Source of the DNA: Mycolicibacterium austroafricanum
GTDB lineage: Bacteria; Actinomycetota; Actinomycetes; Mycobacteriales; Mycobacteriaceae
NCBI RefSeq assembly: GCF_000612725.1
Contig: NZ_HG964450.1
Span: forward strand, 342,034-406,033
Reading direction: 5' to 3'
Length of the DNA stretch: 64,000 nucleotides
The notes beneath the pieces are model-generated. The model ran no database searches and had not been told where the DNA came from. It saw nothing but the letters and a program-made list of their open reading frames with translations. Of the stretch, positions 1-7,534 are shown piece after piece; position 1 is the stretch's first letter; each line of letters begins with the position of its first letter. A program made the position numbers and the translations under genes.

Positions 1-901
1 CCGGTGCCGGGATCTCGACGGCGACCGGCTCGGCCACCGGCGGAGCGGCGGGCGGCGGTGGCGCGGCTTCCGGCTCCGGCGGTGCGGCCTTGACCGGCGC
101 CGGCTTCACGACCGGCTTCTCGACCGGTTCGGGGGTCGGCTCCGTCACCGCACGCGCCATCTGCGGGGCCGGGCTGTCGGGTGTCAGCGTCATCCCCAAC
201 GCCACCGACAGGGACACGACGAACGTCACGACCGCCGTGGCCAGCACCGAGGCTAGCGTGGCCGTCGGGGACAGCCTGCGCCGGGCGGGTGTGGCCTGGG
301 CGTCGAGGATCGACACCGCGGAGGCCGACGCCAGCGCCGCTCCCCTGGCCAGGGCAAGGTCGGCCTCGTCGGCGGAGACGACGGGGACCGTGCTGCGCTG
401 CTCGAGCGCGGACACCACGCCGGCGACGTCGCCGGAGCCGAGCACGAAGATCGCGTCGGGGTCGAACCCGTCGACGTCGGTGAGGGCGGCGGGATCGACC
501 CGGTCGGCCGTCACCCCGTCGGGTGTCACGGCGGCGATCACCGAGGTGCCGGGCTCGGCGAGCCCGACCACCACCCGTTCGCAGCCCGCCAGGTCGGCGA
601 TCCCGCAGGCCAGGGCTTCGGCGGACTCCACGTCGGAGACGGCGATGACGTTCTCGACCCCGCGGTCGGTCAGGCCCTGCCACACCGCGCTGGCGGTGCG
701 CTCAGCCTCGACGGTCCAGGTCAGGCCGATCGCGTGCACCGGCCGGCCGAGCAGCCGGTCCAGCAGGGCGTCGGCCTGGAAGGCGTCGTCGACGGGGACG
801 GAGCCGCGGTCGATGGTGACGCTCTCTTCACCGGTCGCACCGTCGACGAGGACCCAGCGGATCGATGACGCCGTCATCGACAACCCGAGCACTAGGTCCA
901 T
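1..901 (-). CDS. DUF7159-type membrane-anchored protein (3' end outside window)
   Basis: The frame opens with ATG at 901 and runs off the left edge without a stop, so about 300 N-terminal residues are visible. They begin MDLVLGLSMTASSIRWVLVDG, an actin/ASKHA-like opening strand pattern typical of the mycobacterial family I know as DUF7159. A hydrophobic segment at about residues 215-239 is one membrane span. It is followed by a Pro/Glu/Lys/Ala-rich tail that continues out of the window. A GAGGGAAGA stretch lies about 14 nt before the start. The gene is divergent from the NYN gene on the right. Function is unknown; the family assignment is from memory of the opening motif. The opposite-strand frame at 90-1103 is its shadow. 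Confidence 0.75.
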   Translation of the reverse strand, partial: MDLVLGLSMTASSIRWVLVDGATGEESVTIDRGSVPVDDAFQADALLDRLLGRPVHAIGLTWTVEAERTASAVWQGLTDRGVENVIAVSDVESAEALACGIADLAGCERVVVGLAEPGTSVIAAVTPDGVTADRVDPAALTDVDGFDPDAIFVLGSGDVAGVVSALEQRSTVPVVSADEADLALARGAALASASAVSILDAQATPARRRLSPTATLASVLATAVVTFVVSLSVALGMTLTPDSPAPQMARAVTEPTPEPVEKPVVKPAPVKAAPPEPEAAPPPPAAPPVAEPVAVEIPAP

Positions 902-1032
902 GAACAACTACCAATCTTCCCTCGACTGGCCCTCGACATTACCGCGACGGGTCGTCACCGCACAGCCAGCCGTCGGGCCCTCCGGCTGCACCGGGGGGTT
1001 CACCTGGCCGTTCATCAGCCAGACTGAGGTGC

Positions 1033-1932
1033 ATGACCGATTCCGGTGCCGCCCGCGTTGCCGTGTACCTCGACTTCGACAACATCGTGATCTCCCGGTA
1101 TGACCAGGTGAACGGTCGCAACTCCTTCCAGCGCGACAAGGCCAAGGGCCCCGACGACTGGGCGGAACGCGTCGCCCGGGCCACCGTCGACGTCGGCGCC
1201 ATCATCGACTTCGCGTCGTCGTTCGGGACGTTGGTGCTGACCCGCGCCTACGCCGACTGGTCGGTCGAGATCAACGCCGGCTACCGGGGACAACTGGTCC
1301 AACGCGCCGTCGACCTGGTGCAGTTGTTCCCGGCTGCCGCCTACGGGAAGAACGGTGCCGACATCCGCCTGGCCGTCGACGCGGTCGAGGACATGTTCCG
1401 GTTGCCCGATCTGACCCACGTCGTCATCGTCGGGGGCGACTCCGACTACATCGCGCTGGCACAGCGCTGCAAGCGCCTCGGCCGGTATGTGGTGGGGATC
1501 GGGGTGGCCGGGTCGTCGAGCCGGATGCTGGCCGCCGCGTGCGACGAGTTCGTCACCTATGACGCGCTGCCCGGGATCCCGGTGATGGAGCCCCCACCGG
1601 TCGCCGACGAGAAGCCGGCGCCGAAGCGCCGCACGAGTCGGGCCAAGGCTGCCGAGGTGGCCGAGACGGCGGAGGAACCCGACTCGCCGGACCCTCAGGT
1701 GGCCGCGACCGGTCTGCTGACCCGCGCGCTGCGCATCGGTTTGGAGAAGGAGGACGTGGAGTGGCTGCACAACTCGGCGGTCAAGGCGCAGATGAAGCGC
1801 ATGGATCCGTCGTTCAGCGAGAAGTCGCTGGGGTTCAAGTCCTTCAGCGATTTCCTGCGGTCCCGCCTGGACGTGGTGGAACTCGACGAGAGTTCGACGA
1901 CCCGTTTGGTGCGGCTACGGGAGAAGCCGTAG
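1033..1932 (+). CDS. NYN domain / OST-HTH (LOTUS) putative RNA-processing protein
   Basis: 299 residues. The N-terminal half is a NYN (LabA/PIN-like) fold: VAVYLDFDNIV near residue 10 gives the first acidic residues, and VVIVGGDSDY near residue 135 is the diagnostic second acidic motif (D-S-D). An acidic, Ala/Pro/Glu-rich linker at about 185-225 leads to a C-terminal OST-HTH/LOTUS domain (LLTRALRIG...SLGFKSFSDFL). NYN domains are metal-dependent RNases and LOTUS domains bind RNA, so a role in RNA turnover is inferred. GAGG a few bases before the ATG at 1033 supports this start. It converges on the AraC gene with a 7-nt gap. Confidence 0.85.
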   Translation: MTDSGAARVAVYLDFDNIVISRYDQVNGRNSFQRDKAKGPDDWAERVARATVDVGAIIDFASSFGTLVLTRAYADWSVEINAGYRGQLVQRAVDLVQLFPAAAYGKNGADIRLAVDAVEDMFRLPDLTHVVIVGGDSDYIALAQRCKRLGRYVVGIGVAGSSSRMLAAACDEFVTYDALPGIPVMEPPPVADEKPAPKRRTSRAKAAEVAETAEEPDSPDPQVAATGLLTRALRIGLEKEDVEWLHNSAVKAQMKRMDPSFSEKSLGFKSFSDFLRSRLDVVELDESSTTRLVRLREKP

Positions 1933-1939
1933 CGCGGCG

Positions 1940-2872
1940 TCAACCGGTGTCGCCGACGTAGCCCGACGTCCGGGCGAATTCGGTGGGTGAGCATCCCGCC
2001 ACCCGGGTGAACGCGGTCGTGAACGCCGTCGCCGACTGGTAGCCGACGCGCTGGGCCAGCTGCGCGATCGCCGGCCGCTCCGTGCGCAGCAGCTCCTTGG
2101 CCAGCGCCACCCGCCATTCCAGCAGATACTGCATGGGTGGCATTCCCATTGTGCGCGTGAATCTTTGAGCGAACACCGCCCGTGACACCGAGGCGACGCG
2201 GGCCAGCTGCTCGACGGTCCAGCCGTGCGTGACGTCGGCGTGCAGTTCCATCAGCGCGGGAGCGAGCACGGGGTCGGCCAGCCCGGCGATCAGCCCGCGC
2301 TGCGCGCCGCCGAGGTCGGCGGCGGTGTGCACCCGCATCGCCTCGATCAGGAGCACCTCGACGAGGCGTTGCAGGATGATGTCGCGGCAGGCGCCGTCGG
2401 CGTCGGCTTCCCCGGTGATCAACTCGACGAGGCGGTGCAGCCGCTGCGCGCCCGGTTGGTCGGCTCGCACCAGTATGAGCGGGGGCAGCAGCGCGACCAG
2501 CAGCGGCGCGTTGGCCGCGTCGAATCTGAAGTAACCGCCGAGCATGCGCATGGTGACCGGCTCGGATTCGCCGCCGTGTCGGGTGTGGCGGGAGTGGTCG
2601 AGCCCGGCGAACGTCGGGGCGACGTCCCCGCCGGCGCCGAGGGTGAATTCCGGGGTCTGCGGCAGCAGCAGGAAGTCGCCCTGACGCAGTTCGAGCGGGT
2701 CGAGACCGTCGGCGTCGAGGACGCAGCTGCCCTCCAGCATCAGGCAGAAGGCCGGGTCGCCGTAGCGGGGCTTGCGCACGCTCCATCGGCCGCCGCCGGT
2801 GATGACCTTCGACAGCACCGCTTCCGGTCGCAGCAGGCTCATCAGCACTTCCATCGGATCTGTGTCGCCCAC
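1940..2872 (-). CDS. AraC-family transcriptional regulator with cupin sensor domain
   Basis: 310 residues. An N-terminal cupin-type ligand-binding region (about 1-180: SLLRPEAVLSKVITGGGRWSV, PAFCLMLEGSC, GDFLLLP) is followed by a C-terminal AraC double helix-turn-helix (about 205-305: SVSRAVFAQRFTRTMGMPPMQYLLEWRVALAKELL, then GYQSATAFTTAFTRVAGCSPTEF). Proteins of this build usually regulate a nearby enzyme; the SDR immediately upstream on the same strand is the obvious candidate, by position only. The GTG at 2872 is chosen because a -10-like TAGCGT ends 6 nt upstream, which suits leaderless initiation. ATG at 2854 is the alternative. Confidence 0.85.
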   Translation of the reverse strand: MGDTDPMEVLMSLLRPEAVLSKVITGGGRWSVRKPRYGDPAFCLMLEGSCVLDADGLDPLELRQGDFLLLPQTPEFTLGAGGDVAPTFAGLDHSRHTRHGGESEPVTMRMLGGYFRFDAANAPLLVALLPPLILVRADQPGAQRLHRLVELITGEADADGACRDIILQRLVEVLLIEAMRVHTAADLGGAQRGLIAGLADPVLAPALMELHADVTHGWTVEQLARVASVSRAVFAQRFTRTMGMPPMQYLLEWRVALAKELLRTERPAIAQLAQRVGYQSATAFTTAFTRVAGCSPTEFARTSGYVGDTG

Positions 2873-2878
2873 ACCCAG

Positions 2879-2884
2879 ACGCTA
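2879..2884 (-). promoter_or_regulatory. Putative -10 box of the AraC gene (leaderless)
   Basis: On the minus strand TAGCGT (TANNNT consensus) is followed by six bases and then the GTG at 2872, so transcription would start at the start codon. No Shine-Dalgarno is visible. This is a prediction from spacing only. Confidence 0.4.
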
Positions 2885-2919
2885 ATGGGTGTCGAGCTCC
2901 TGCGCGTCCTCCCACGCTC

Positions 2920-2982
2920 CGCCGAAATTGCATTCCAGCAGGCCCGCACTCGAACTTTTGCTGCTGGAATGCAATTTCGGCG
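2920..2982. repeat. Perfect 22-bp inverted repeat, 19-bp loop, between SDR and AraC gene
   Basis: Arms 2920-2941 and 2961-2982 are exact reverse complements over 22 bp, each containing the core GAAATTGCATTCCAGCAG or its complement. The right arm ends one base from the SDR stop codon. The stem is relatively AT-rich for this genome and no T-run follows. It may act as an intrinsic terminator for the SDR gene, as mycobacterial hairpins often lack U-tracts, or be a copy of a small palindromic repeat, or be an operator. It lies about 35 bp upstream of the predicted AraC -10 box. Confidence 0.85.
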
Positions 2983-2983
2983 A

Positions 2984-3721
2984 CTACTGGGCCAGGGCGA
3001 CGGCGTCGGCCCCGGCGGCATACCGGAGCCGGTCGGAGGCGTCCGTCGCCGCCAGATAGACGACCTCGGCGACATCGTCCGGGGTGGTCACCGCAGCGGG
3101 TGATCCGAACGACTCCATGATCGGCGCGGCGAAATCCTGGTACTCGTCGGGGATCAGGTCGGCCATCCGGTGAGAACCGTTGCTGGCGAACTGCGTCCCC
3201 GGACCGTAGCCGGGCTCCACGAGCTTTGCCCGCACCCCGAAGAAGCCGAGTTCCAACGCCAACGAACCGGTGAAGCCTTCGATCGCGGCCTTACTGGCCG
3301 TGTAGGCGGCCGCCAGCGGCATCGCCGCCAGGGTGACGCTGGACGTGACGTTGACGACGACGCCCGAGCGCCGCGCCCGCATCTGCGGCACCACGGCCTG
3401 CGTCATCGCCATCACCCCGAAGGTGTTGGTGTCGAACAGCTCTCGCACGGTCTGCATCGGCGTCGCCTCGAAGGCGCCCACCGCGCCGATGCCGGCGTTG
3501 TTGACGAGCACATCGATCGGCCCGGCGGCCGCCACCGCGGCCGCGATGCTGTCAGGCCGGGTCACGTCGAGCGCGATCACCCGCAGCCGGTCCGAGGGGG
3601 GCAGTACATCCTGGCGCGGAGTTCGCATGGTGGCGACGACGTTCCAGCCTTCGTCGAGGAAACGGTGAGCTGTCGCGAGGCCGTAGCCGGACGAACATCC
3701 TGTGATGAGCACTGTGGTCAT
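2984..3721 (-). CDS. SDR-family NAD(P)-dependent oxidoreductase
   Basis: 245 residues, classical short-chain dehydrogenase. The dinucleotide-binding TGxxxGxG motif is TGCSSGYG near residue 7. NNAG is present around residue 93, and the catalytic Ser...Tyr-x-x-x-Lys is seen as VNVTSSVT and YTASKAAIEG. The C-terminal part (PGYGPGTQFASNGS) matches SDRs acting on small carbonyl or alcohol substrates; the substrate is not predictable. It is followed on the same strand by the AraC regulator, with the long inverted repeat between them. Confidence 0.88.
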   Translation of the reverse strand: MTTVLITGCSSGYGLATAHRFLDEGWNVVATMRTPRQDVLPPSDRLRVIALDVTRPDSIAAAVAAAGPIDVLVNNAGIGAVGAFEATPMQTVRELFDTNTFGVMAMTQAVVPQMRARRSGVVVNVTSSVTLAAMPLAAAYTASKAAIEGFTGSLALELGFFGVRAKLVEPGYGPGTQFASNGSHRMADLIPDEYQDFAAPIMESFGSPAAVTTPDDVAEVVYLAATDASDRLRYAAGADAVALAQ

Positions 3722-3831
3722 GACGGAAAGTCAACCGGCCGCGCGGCCGGCGATCAACGCCGTGGCGTCCGGAAGTCCTTCGCGATCGTCTTGGCCCGCC
3801 CTACTGATCCCGGCGAAATCGGCGGACGTTC

Positions 3832-5139
3832 TTACGCGCTGTCGGTGGTCTCGTCGGGCGCGGGAGTGTCCTCGCCGGAAGCCTGGACATCGTCCTCGCC
3901 GGCGGGTTCGTCGGGAACCTCGAGCTCCTCGGAAACCTCTTCGGCGACGGCGGGTTCGGTCGCCTTGGCGTCCTCGACCTCACTGCCCTCGGCGTCCGCG
4001 ACCTCACTGTCCTGGGCGTCCGCGACCTCACTGTCTTCAGGCTCAGCGCCTCCGACCTCGACCTCGTCGACGGCAACCTCACCGTCCACGGCGACGTCGT
4101 CGGCGCGGCTCAATTGAGCGTCTCCGTCGGCGACGTCGGCCGAGGAGTCGGGGACGACGGTGTCGGACTCGACGGTCTCGGCCTCGTCGGCCGGCACGTC
4201 GACCGCGCCGAGAGGCTTGAGCGGCGCGAAGAACTTGGCGCGGGTGGGTTCGCTGTAATCGCTTCGGTCGTAGGCGAGTTCGATGAACCAGCGCAGCGGG
4301 GCGTCCAATGCGGCGATGATCGGGTCGGGCAGCCACGCCACCGGCATCAGCAGCGGCACCGGGTAGGTCTTGACCACGTAGTAGTGGGTGTTGGAATCCG
4401 CGTCGAACTGGTAGTAGTCCGGATCACCCGTGGCTTTCGCCGCCTCCAGGTCGGCCGCGGTCAGTTCGAACTGAGTGTTGCCGTGTACCAACAGGATTCC
4501 CACGACGGCATTCGCGACCGCGATCGGGTTCCACAGGTAGGTCGGGAAGTCGGCCCAGCCGTCGTACTGCCGGACGACGTCATAGGTCAGATCGCCGTTG
4601 TCCGGTGTGGCCCCGCTGAAGGTGAAGTCCACGATCGGGACCGTGATGCCCTTGAACCGCTGCATGATTCCACCGTTGGGGCGACTCGGGTTGCCCACCA
4701 GGATGTAGGTGTTGCCGGTGTGCGTCGCCTTGTACCGAGAAGCGACGACCGCGCCATGGGAGAAGCCGAAGATCATGTCACCGGCGGCGAGCTGCTCCGC
4801 CTCGAGCGACTCGACGCCCTGACTGACAGCCTTGTTGAAGGTCGGATCTGCGAAACCGCCGCGGGAGAACGGCCAGAAGCCGGCGTTGTAGAGGATCTGC
4901 TCGTACGGCGAGTCCGGCGGCGTCACCTCCGTGCCGTCGATCACGACGTCGATGAAGTGCTCGAACTCCTGCTCGGTGGGCAGGTAGCCGATGTTGGTGC
5001 CGCGGACATAGTGCAGCGAGGCCGTCAACTGAGGACTGACCGACAGGGTCGGCGCGACGCCGATCGCGGCGGCGCCCGCCAGCGCCACTCCCGCGGTCGC
5101 CGCCGCGGTGACCGCAGCCTTGATGCCACACTTGCCCAT
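3832..5139 (-). CDS. Secreted PE-PPE domain (PF08237) serine hydrolase with acidic tail
   Basis: 435 residues from ATG 5139, chosen because a GGGGGA ribosome site precedes it and the protein then opens with a signal-like stretch (MGKCGIKAAVTAAATAGVAL...AGAAAIG). The PE-PPE domain covers about 35-270, starting LHYVRGTNIG, with the nucleophile elbow GFSHGAVV (GxSxG). PE-PPE domains are alpha/beta-hydrolase-like esterases. The last 100 residues are Asp/Glu/Val/Ala-rich and contain near-tandem DSEVADA units, so the mature protein ends in a long negatively charged disordered tail. No PE or PPE N-terminal domain is present. It is divergent from the sugar dehydrogenase gene across 347 bp. Confidence 0.85.
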   Translation of the reverse strand: MGKCGIKAAVTAAATAGVALAGAAAIGVAPTLSVSPQLTASLHYVRGTNIGYLPTEQEFEHFIDVVIDGTEVTPPDSPYEQILYNAGFWPFSRGGFADPTFNKAVSQGVESLEAEQLAAGDMIFGFSHGAVVASRYKATHTGNTYILVGNPSRPNGGIMQRFKGITVPIVDFTFSGATPDNGDLTYDVVRQYDGWADFPTYLWNPIAVANAVVGILLVHGNTQFELTAADLEAAKATGDPDYYQFDADSNTHYYVVKTYPVPLLMPVAWLPDPIIAALDAPLRWFIELAYDRSDYSEPTRAKFFAPLKPLGAVDVPADEAETVESDTVVPDSSADVADGDAQLSRADDVAVDGEVAVDEVEVGGAEPEDSEVADAQDSEVADAEGSEVEDAKATEPAVAEEVSEELEVPDEPAGEDDVQASGEDTPAPDETTDSA

Positions 5140-5486
5140 ATCGTCCCCCTTCGCTCCCGCGGGGTCCCCCGAATTCCCCCCGCGAGCCACCGCGAGTCTA
5201 CAGCGGGAGGTTTGCTGAATCCAAGGATGGGATTTTCTGACACCGTCTCGGCAACCGTACGGGTGTGATGTTTGCGCACATGTACTGCGCCACTGACACT
5301 GCTCCCTCCGCCGAGCAATCACGCGTGGTCACCAGCGCGAATTCGCTGCACGGTCGGCCGGCCTCAGGGCGGGAAAACGATGACGCCTCGGCGAAAACAC
5401 CGTGGTCAGTCCATGTGGGGAATAGAGTTCGGCTAGTCGGTGACATCGCGCACACAGCCGACGGTGTCCTTGCCCGAGGAGACGAC
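5140..5486. promoter_or_regulatory. Divergent intergenic region of two exported-protein genes
   Basis: This 347-bp gap separates the start codons of the PE-PPE hydrolase (minus) and the sugar dehydrogenase (plus), so it must hold both promoters. I see ribosome-binding sites at each end (GGGGGA for the minus gene, GAGGAGA for the plus gene) but no convincing operator palindrome or -10 box. Confidence 0.4.
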
Positions 5487-7283
5487 ATGGGGGATTCGGA
5501 AGCCATCGCGAACATCCGCGGGCATGCCCGTCACGTGGGGCGCGTCGGTGCACTGGCGTTTGCTCTCGGGGTCGGCGGCGCCGTCCTCACCGGAACCGCC
5601 GTGGCCTCGGCGGAGACACCGGAGTCGAGTCCACCGTCGGTGAGTACGTCGGCATCGTCGGAGTCGGAGACCACCGACCCGGGTCCGACGGTGTCGGACG
5701 ACGAGACCGCCACCGAGGATGAGGCCGAGGAGGCCGCTGAGGCGGCAGAGGAAACTGAGGAGACCGAGGAATCGGAGACAGCAGACGAGTCCGCTCAGGT
5801 CGAGGAATCGGACCAGGACACTGCGGCCGACGACGACGCGTCCCGGGACCGCGATACATCCAGCGAGAGCACGCAGGCGGCGGCCGCCGAACCCGAGGAA
5901 GTCGGGGAAGCCGCGGAGATCGAGGAAGCCGAGGAAGCCGAGGAACCCAGCTTCTTCGAGAAGCTCTTCGCCAACAAGACGCCGACGTTGGATCACCGGC
6001 CTTCCGAGAACACCCTGGTCGCGGGCAGTGTCCTCGGCGACCTGCACCCCGACGATCCCGACTCGACCCGGCTGACATACACCGCGACCACACCCGGGCA
6101 CGGATCGGTCGTCGTCGACACCGACGGCACGTTCCTCTACACGCCGGGCGAGAGTTACAGCGGGCAGGACAGCTTCCAGGTCACGGTCAGCGACGCGCGC
6201 AGCGGCTTCCACATCCACGGCGCAGCAGGCCTGCTCAACCTGTTCACCTTCGGACTGCTCGGCAGTAGCGGACACCGCAGCACCCAGACCGTCTTCATCG
6301 GATACGAACGGGCCACGGTCGTGTCCGGCCTCAATTCGCCGGTGGACTTCCGCTTCCTACCCGACGGCCGCATCCTCGTCGCCGAGAAGGCCGGCGCGAT
6401 CCGTATCGTCGAAGACGGTGTGCTGCACGAGGATCCACTGATCACGCTGGCGGTGCGCACCGAATCCGAGCGCGGTATCGAAGGGCTCGCCGTCGACCCG
6501 GCCTTCGGGACCAACGGCCGGATCTACGTGGCCTACATCGATGCCGAGACGACCCGGAACACGTTGTCACGCTTCATCGTCAACGGCAACACGGCCATAT
6601 TCGACACGGATCTGCTGGTGTCGACGCTGGCCGCGGCGCCCAACCACCACGGCGGCGCGCTCGGATTCGGGCCCGACGGCGCGCTGTACTGGGGCGTCGG
6701 CGACAACGCCACCGGCGCGAACGCGCAGAACCTCGGCAACATCCACGGCAAGATCCTGCGGCTGAACACCGACGGCAGTGTCCCGGTCGACAATCCGGTG
6801 ATCAACGGCGCCCGTACGCACATCTACGCCTACGGTCTGCGCAACCCGTTCCGGCTCACCTTCACCCCCACCGGACAGCTGCTGGTCGCCGACGTGGGCG
6901 CCGCGTCCTTCGAGGAAGTCAACCTCGTCACCGCCGGCGGCAACTACGGCTGGCCGAGCTCCGAAGGCCTCTGCACGAGCGCGTGCACCGGCAAGACCGA
7001 TCCGGTCTTCACCTACACGCGGGGCAGCGGCGCGGCCATCACGTCTGTGGCCGTGTACCAGGGCAAGGTGTTCATCGCCGACTTGGTCCAGGGCTGGATC
7101 AAAGTCCTCACGTGCACACCGGACTACACGGCCTGCGGCGACGTACAGACCTTCGATCCCGCCGCGGGCACCACCGTCGTCCTGGCGGCCGGGCCCGACG
7201 GAAACCTGTACCAACTGACCTATGCCCCCGGCGAGCTCATCGCCATCAAGCCCGCCGGCGGCGACGCGGATTCGGAGGTTTGA
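5487..7283 (+). CDS. Secreted GSDH-type (PQQ-dependent) sugar dehydrogenase with acidic linker and VCBS-like domain
   Basis: 598 residues from ATG 5487, preceded by GAGGAGA. The signal peptide is about 1-40 (ALAFALGVGGAVLTGTAVASA). Residues about 42-160 are almost pure Glu/Asp/Ser/Thr/Ala. A cadherin/VCBS-like beta module at about 170-245 carries the hallmark LTYTATTPGHGSVVVDTDG and GTFLYTP. The C-terminal beta-propeller (about 255-590) is GSDH/sorbosone dehydrogenase-like (GLNSPVDFRFLPDGRILVAEKAG, RGIEGLAVDPAF, NHHGGALGFGPDGALYWGVGD, YGLRNPFRLTF). That family oxidises aldoses with PQQ. Its substrate and cofactor use here are inferred, not shown. The start upstream at 5265 is less likely because no signal peptide would result. 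Confidence 0.85.
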   Translation: MGDSEAIANIRGHARHVGRVGALAFALGVGGAVLTGTAVASAETPESSPPSVSTSASSESETTDPGPTVSDDETATEDEAEEAAEAAEETEETEESETADESAQVEESDQDTAADDDASRDRDTSSESTQAAAAEPEEVGEAAEIEEAEEAEEPSFFEKLFANKTPTLDHRPSENTLVAGSVLGDLHPDDPDSTRLTYTATTPGHGSVVVDTDGTFLYTPGESYSGQDSFQVTVSDARSGFHIHGAAGLLNLFTFGLLGSSGHRSTQTVFIGYERATVVSGLNSPVDFRFLPDGRILVAEKAGAIRIVEDGVLHEDPLITLAVRTESERGIEGLAVDPAFGTNGRIYVAYIDAETTRNTLSRFIVNGNTAIFDTDLLVSTLAAAPNHHGGALGFGPDGALYWGVGDNATGANAQNLGNIHGKILRLNTDGSVPVDNPVINGARTHIYAYGLRNPFRLTFTPTGQLLVADVGAASFEEVNLVTAGGNYGWPSSEGLCTSACTGKTDPVFTYTRGSGAAITSVAVYQGKVFIADLVQGWIKVLTCTPDYTACGDVQTFDPAAGTTVVLAAGPDGNLYQLTYAPGELIAIKPAGGDADSEV

Positions 7284-7336
7284 CGACCACCGCGGCGGGG
7301 AACGTCGGCGTCACGCTCGAGTGGCGGGAGGTAGAC

Positions 7337-7501
7337 ATGTCAGGCCCGAGAATGCTGACCAAGGCGCTCGACTTCTGCCGCGCAGGATATCCACCGCCCG
7401 GTGTTCCGCCCCGCGGCTTCATCACGCTGCTGGCACTGTACGGGCGGCGCGACACCGGCCGTCCGGTCAGCTCACCCGCACCAACTCCACCACCGGGATG
7501 A
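7337..7501 (+). pseudogene. Truncated DUF3349 gene (N-terminal third only)
   Basis: A GGGAGG site precedes ATG 7337. The 54-residue frame opens MLTKALDFCRAGYP... and LLALYGRR, the N-terminal signature of the mycobacterial DUF3349 family (xRAGYPxGVPxxxxxxLLALxxRR), whose members are usually around 90-120 residues. The similarity stops after about residue 38. The rest is Pro-rich nonsense that reads antisense through the tail of a Ddn-family gene (see 7467-7505). I read this as a deletion junction joining two broken genes. Confidence 0.6.
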
Positions 7502-7505
7502 TCCT
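7467..7505 (-). pseudogene. 3' remnant of a Ddn-family F420-dependent nitroreductase gene
   Basis: On the minus strand the last codons before a TGA read R-I-I-P-V-V-E-L-V-R-V-S. The intact Ddn-like protein encoded at 10896-11318 ends R-V-I-P-V-V-E-L-V-R-A-S. No upstream body of the gene survives. The fragment overlaps the truncated DUF3349 frame on the other strand, which marks the junction of a deletion. Confidence 0.55.
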
Positions 7506-7534
7506 CGGCGGGGATCCGACGGCACCCTGATCAG

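Noticed and set aside
4114..5268. 384-codon plus-strand frame opposite the PE-PPE hydrolase
   Set aside because: Val/Gly/Arg/Asp-rich antisense frame; the PE-PPE domain and GxSxG are on the minus strand.
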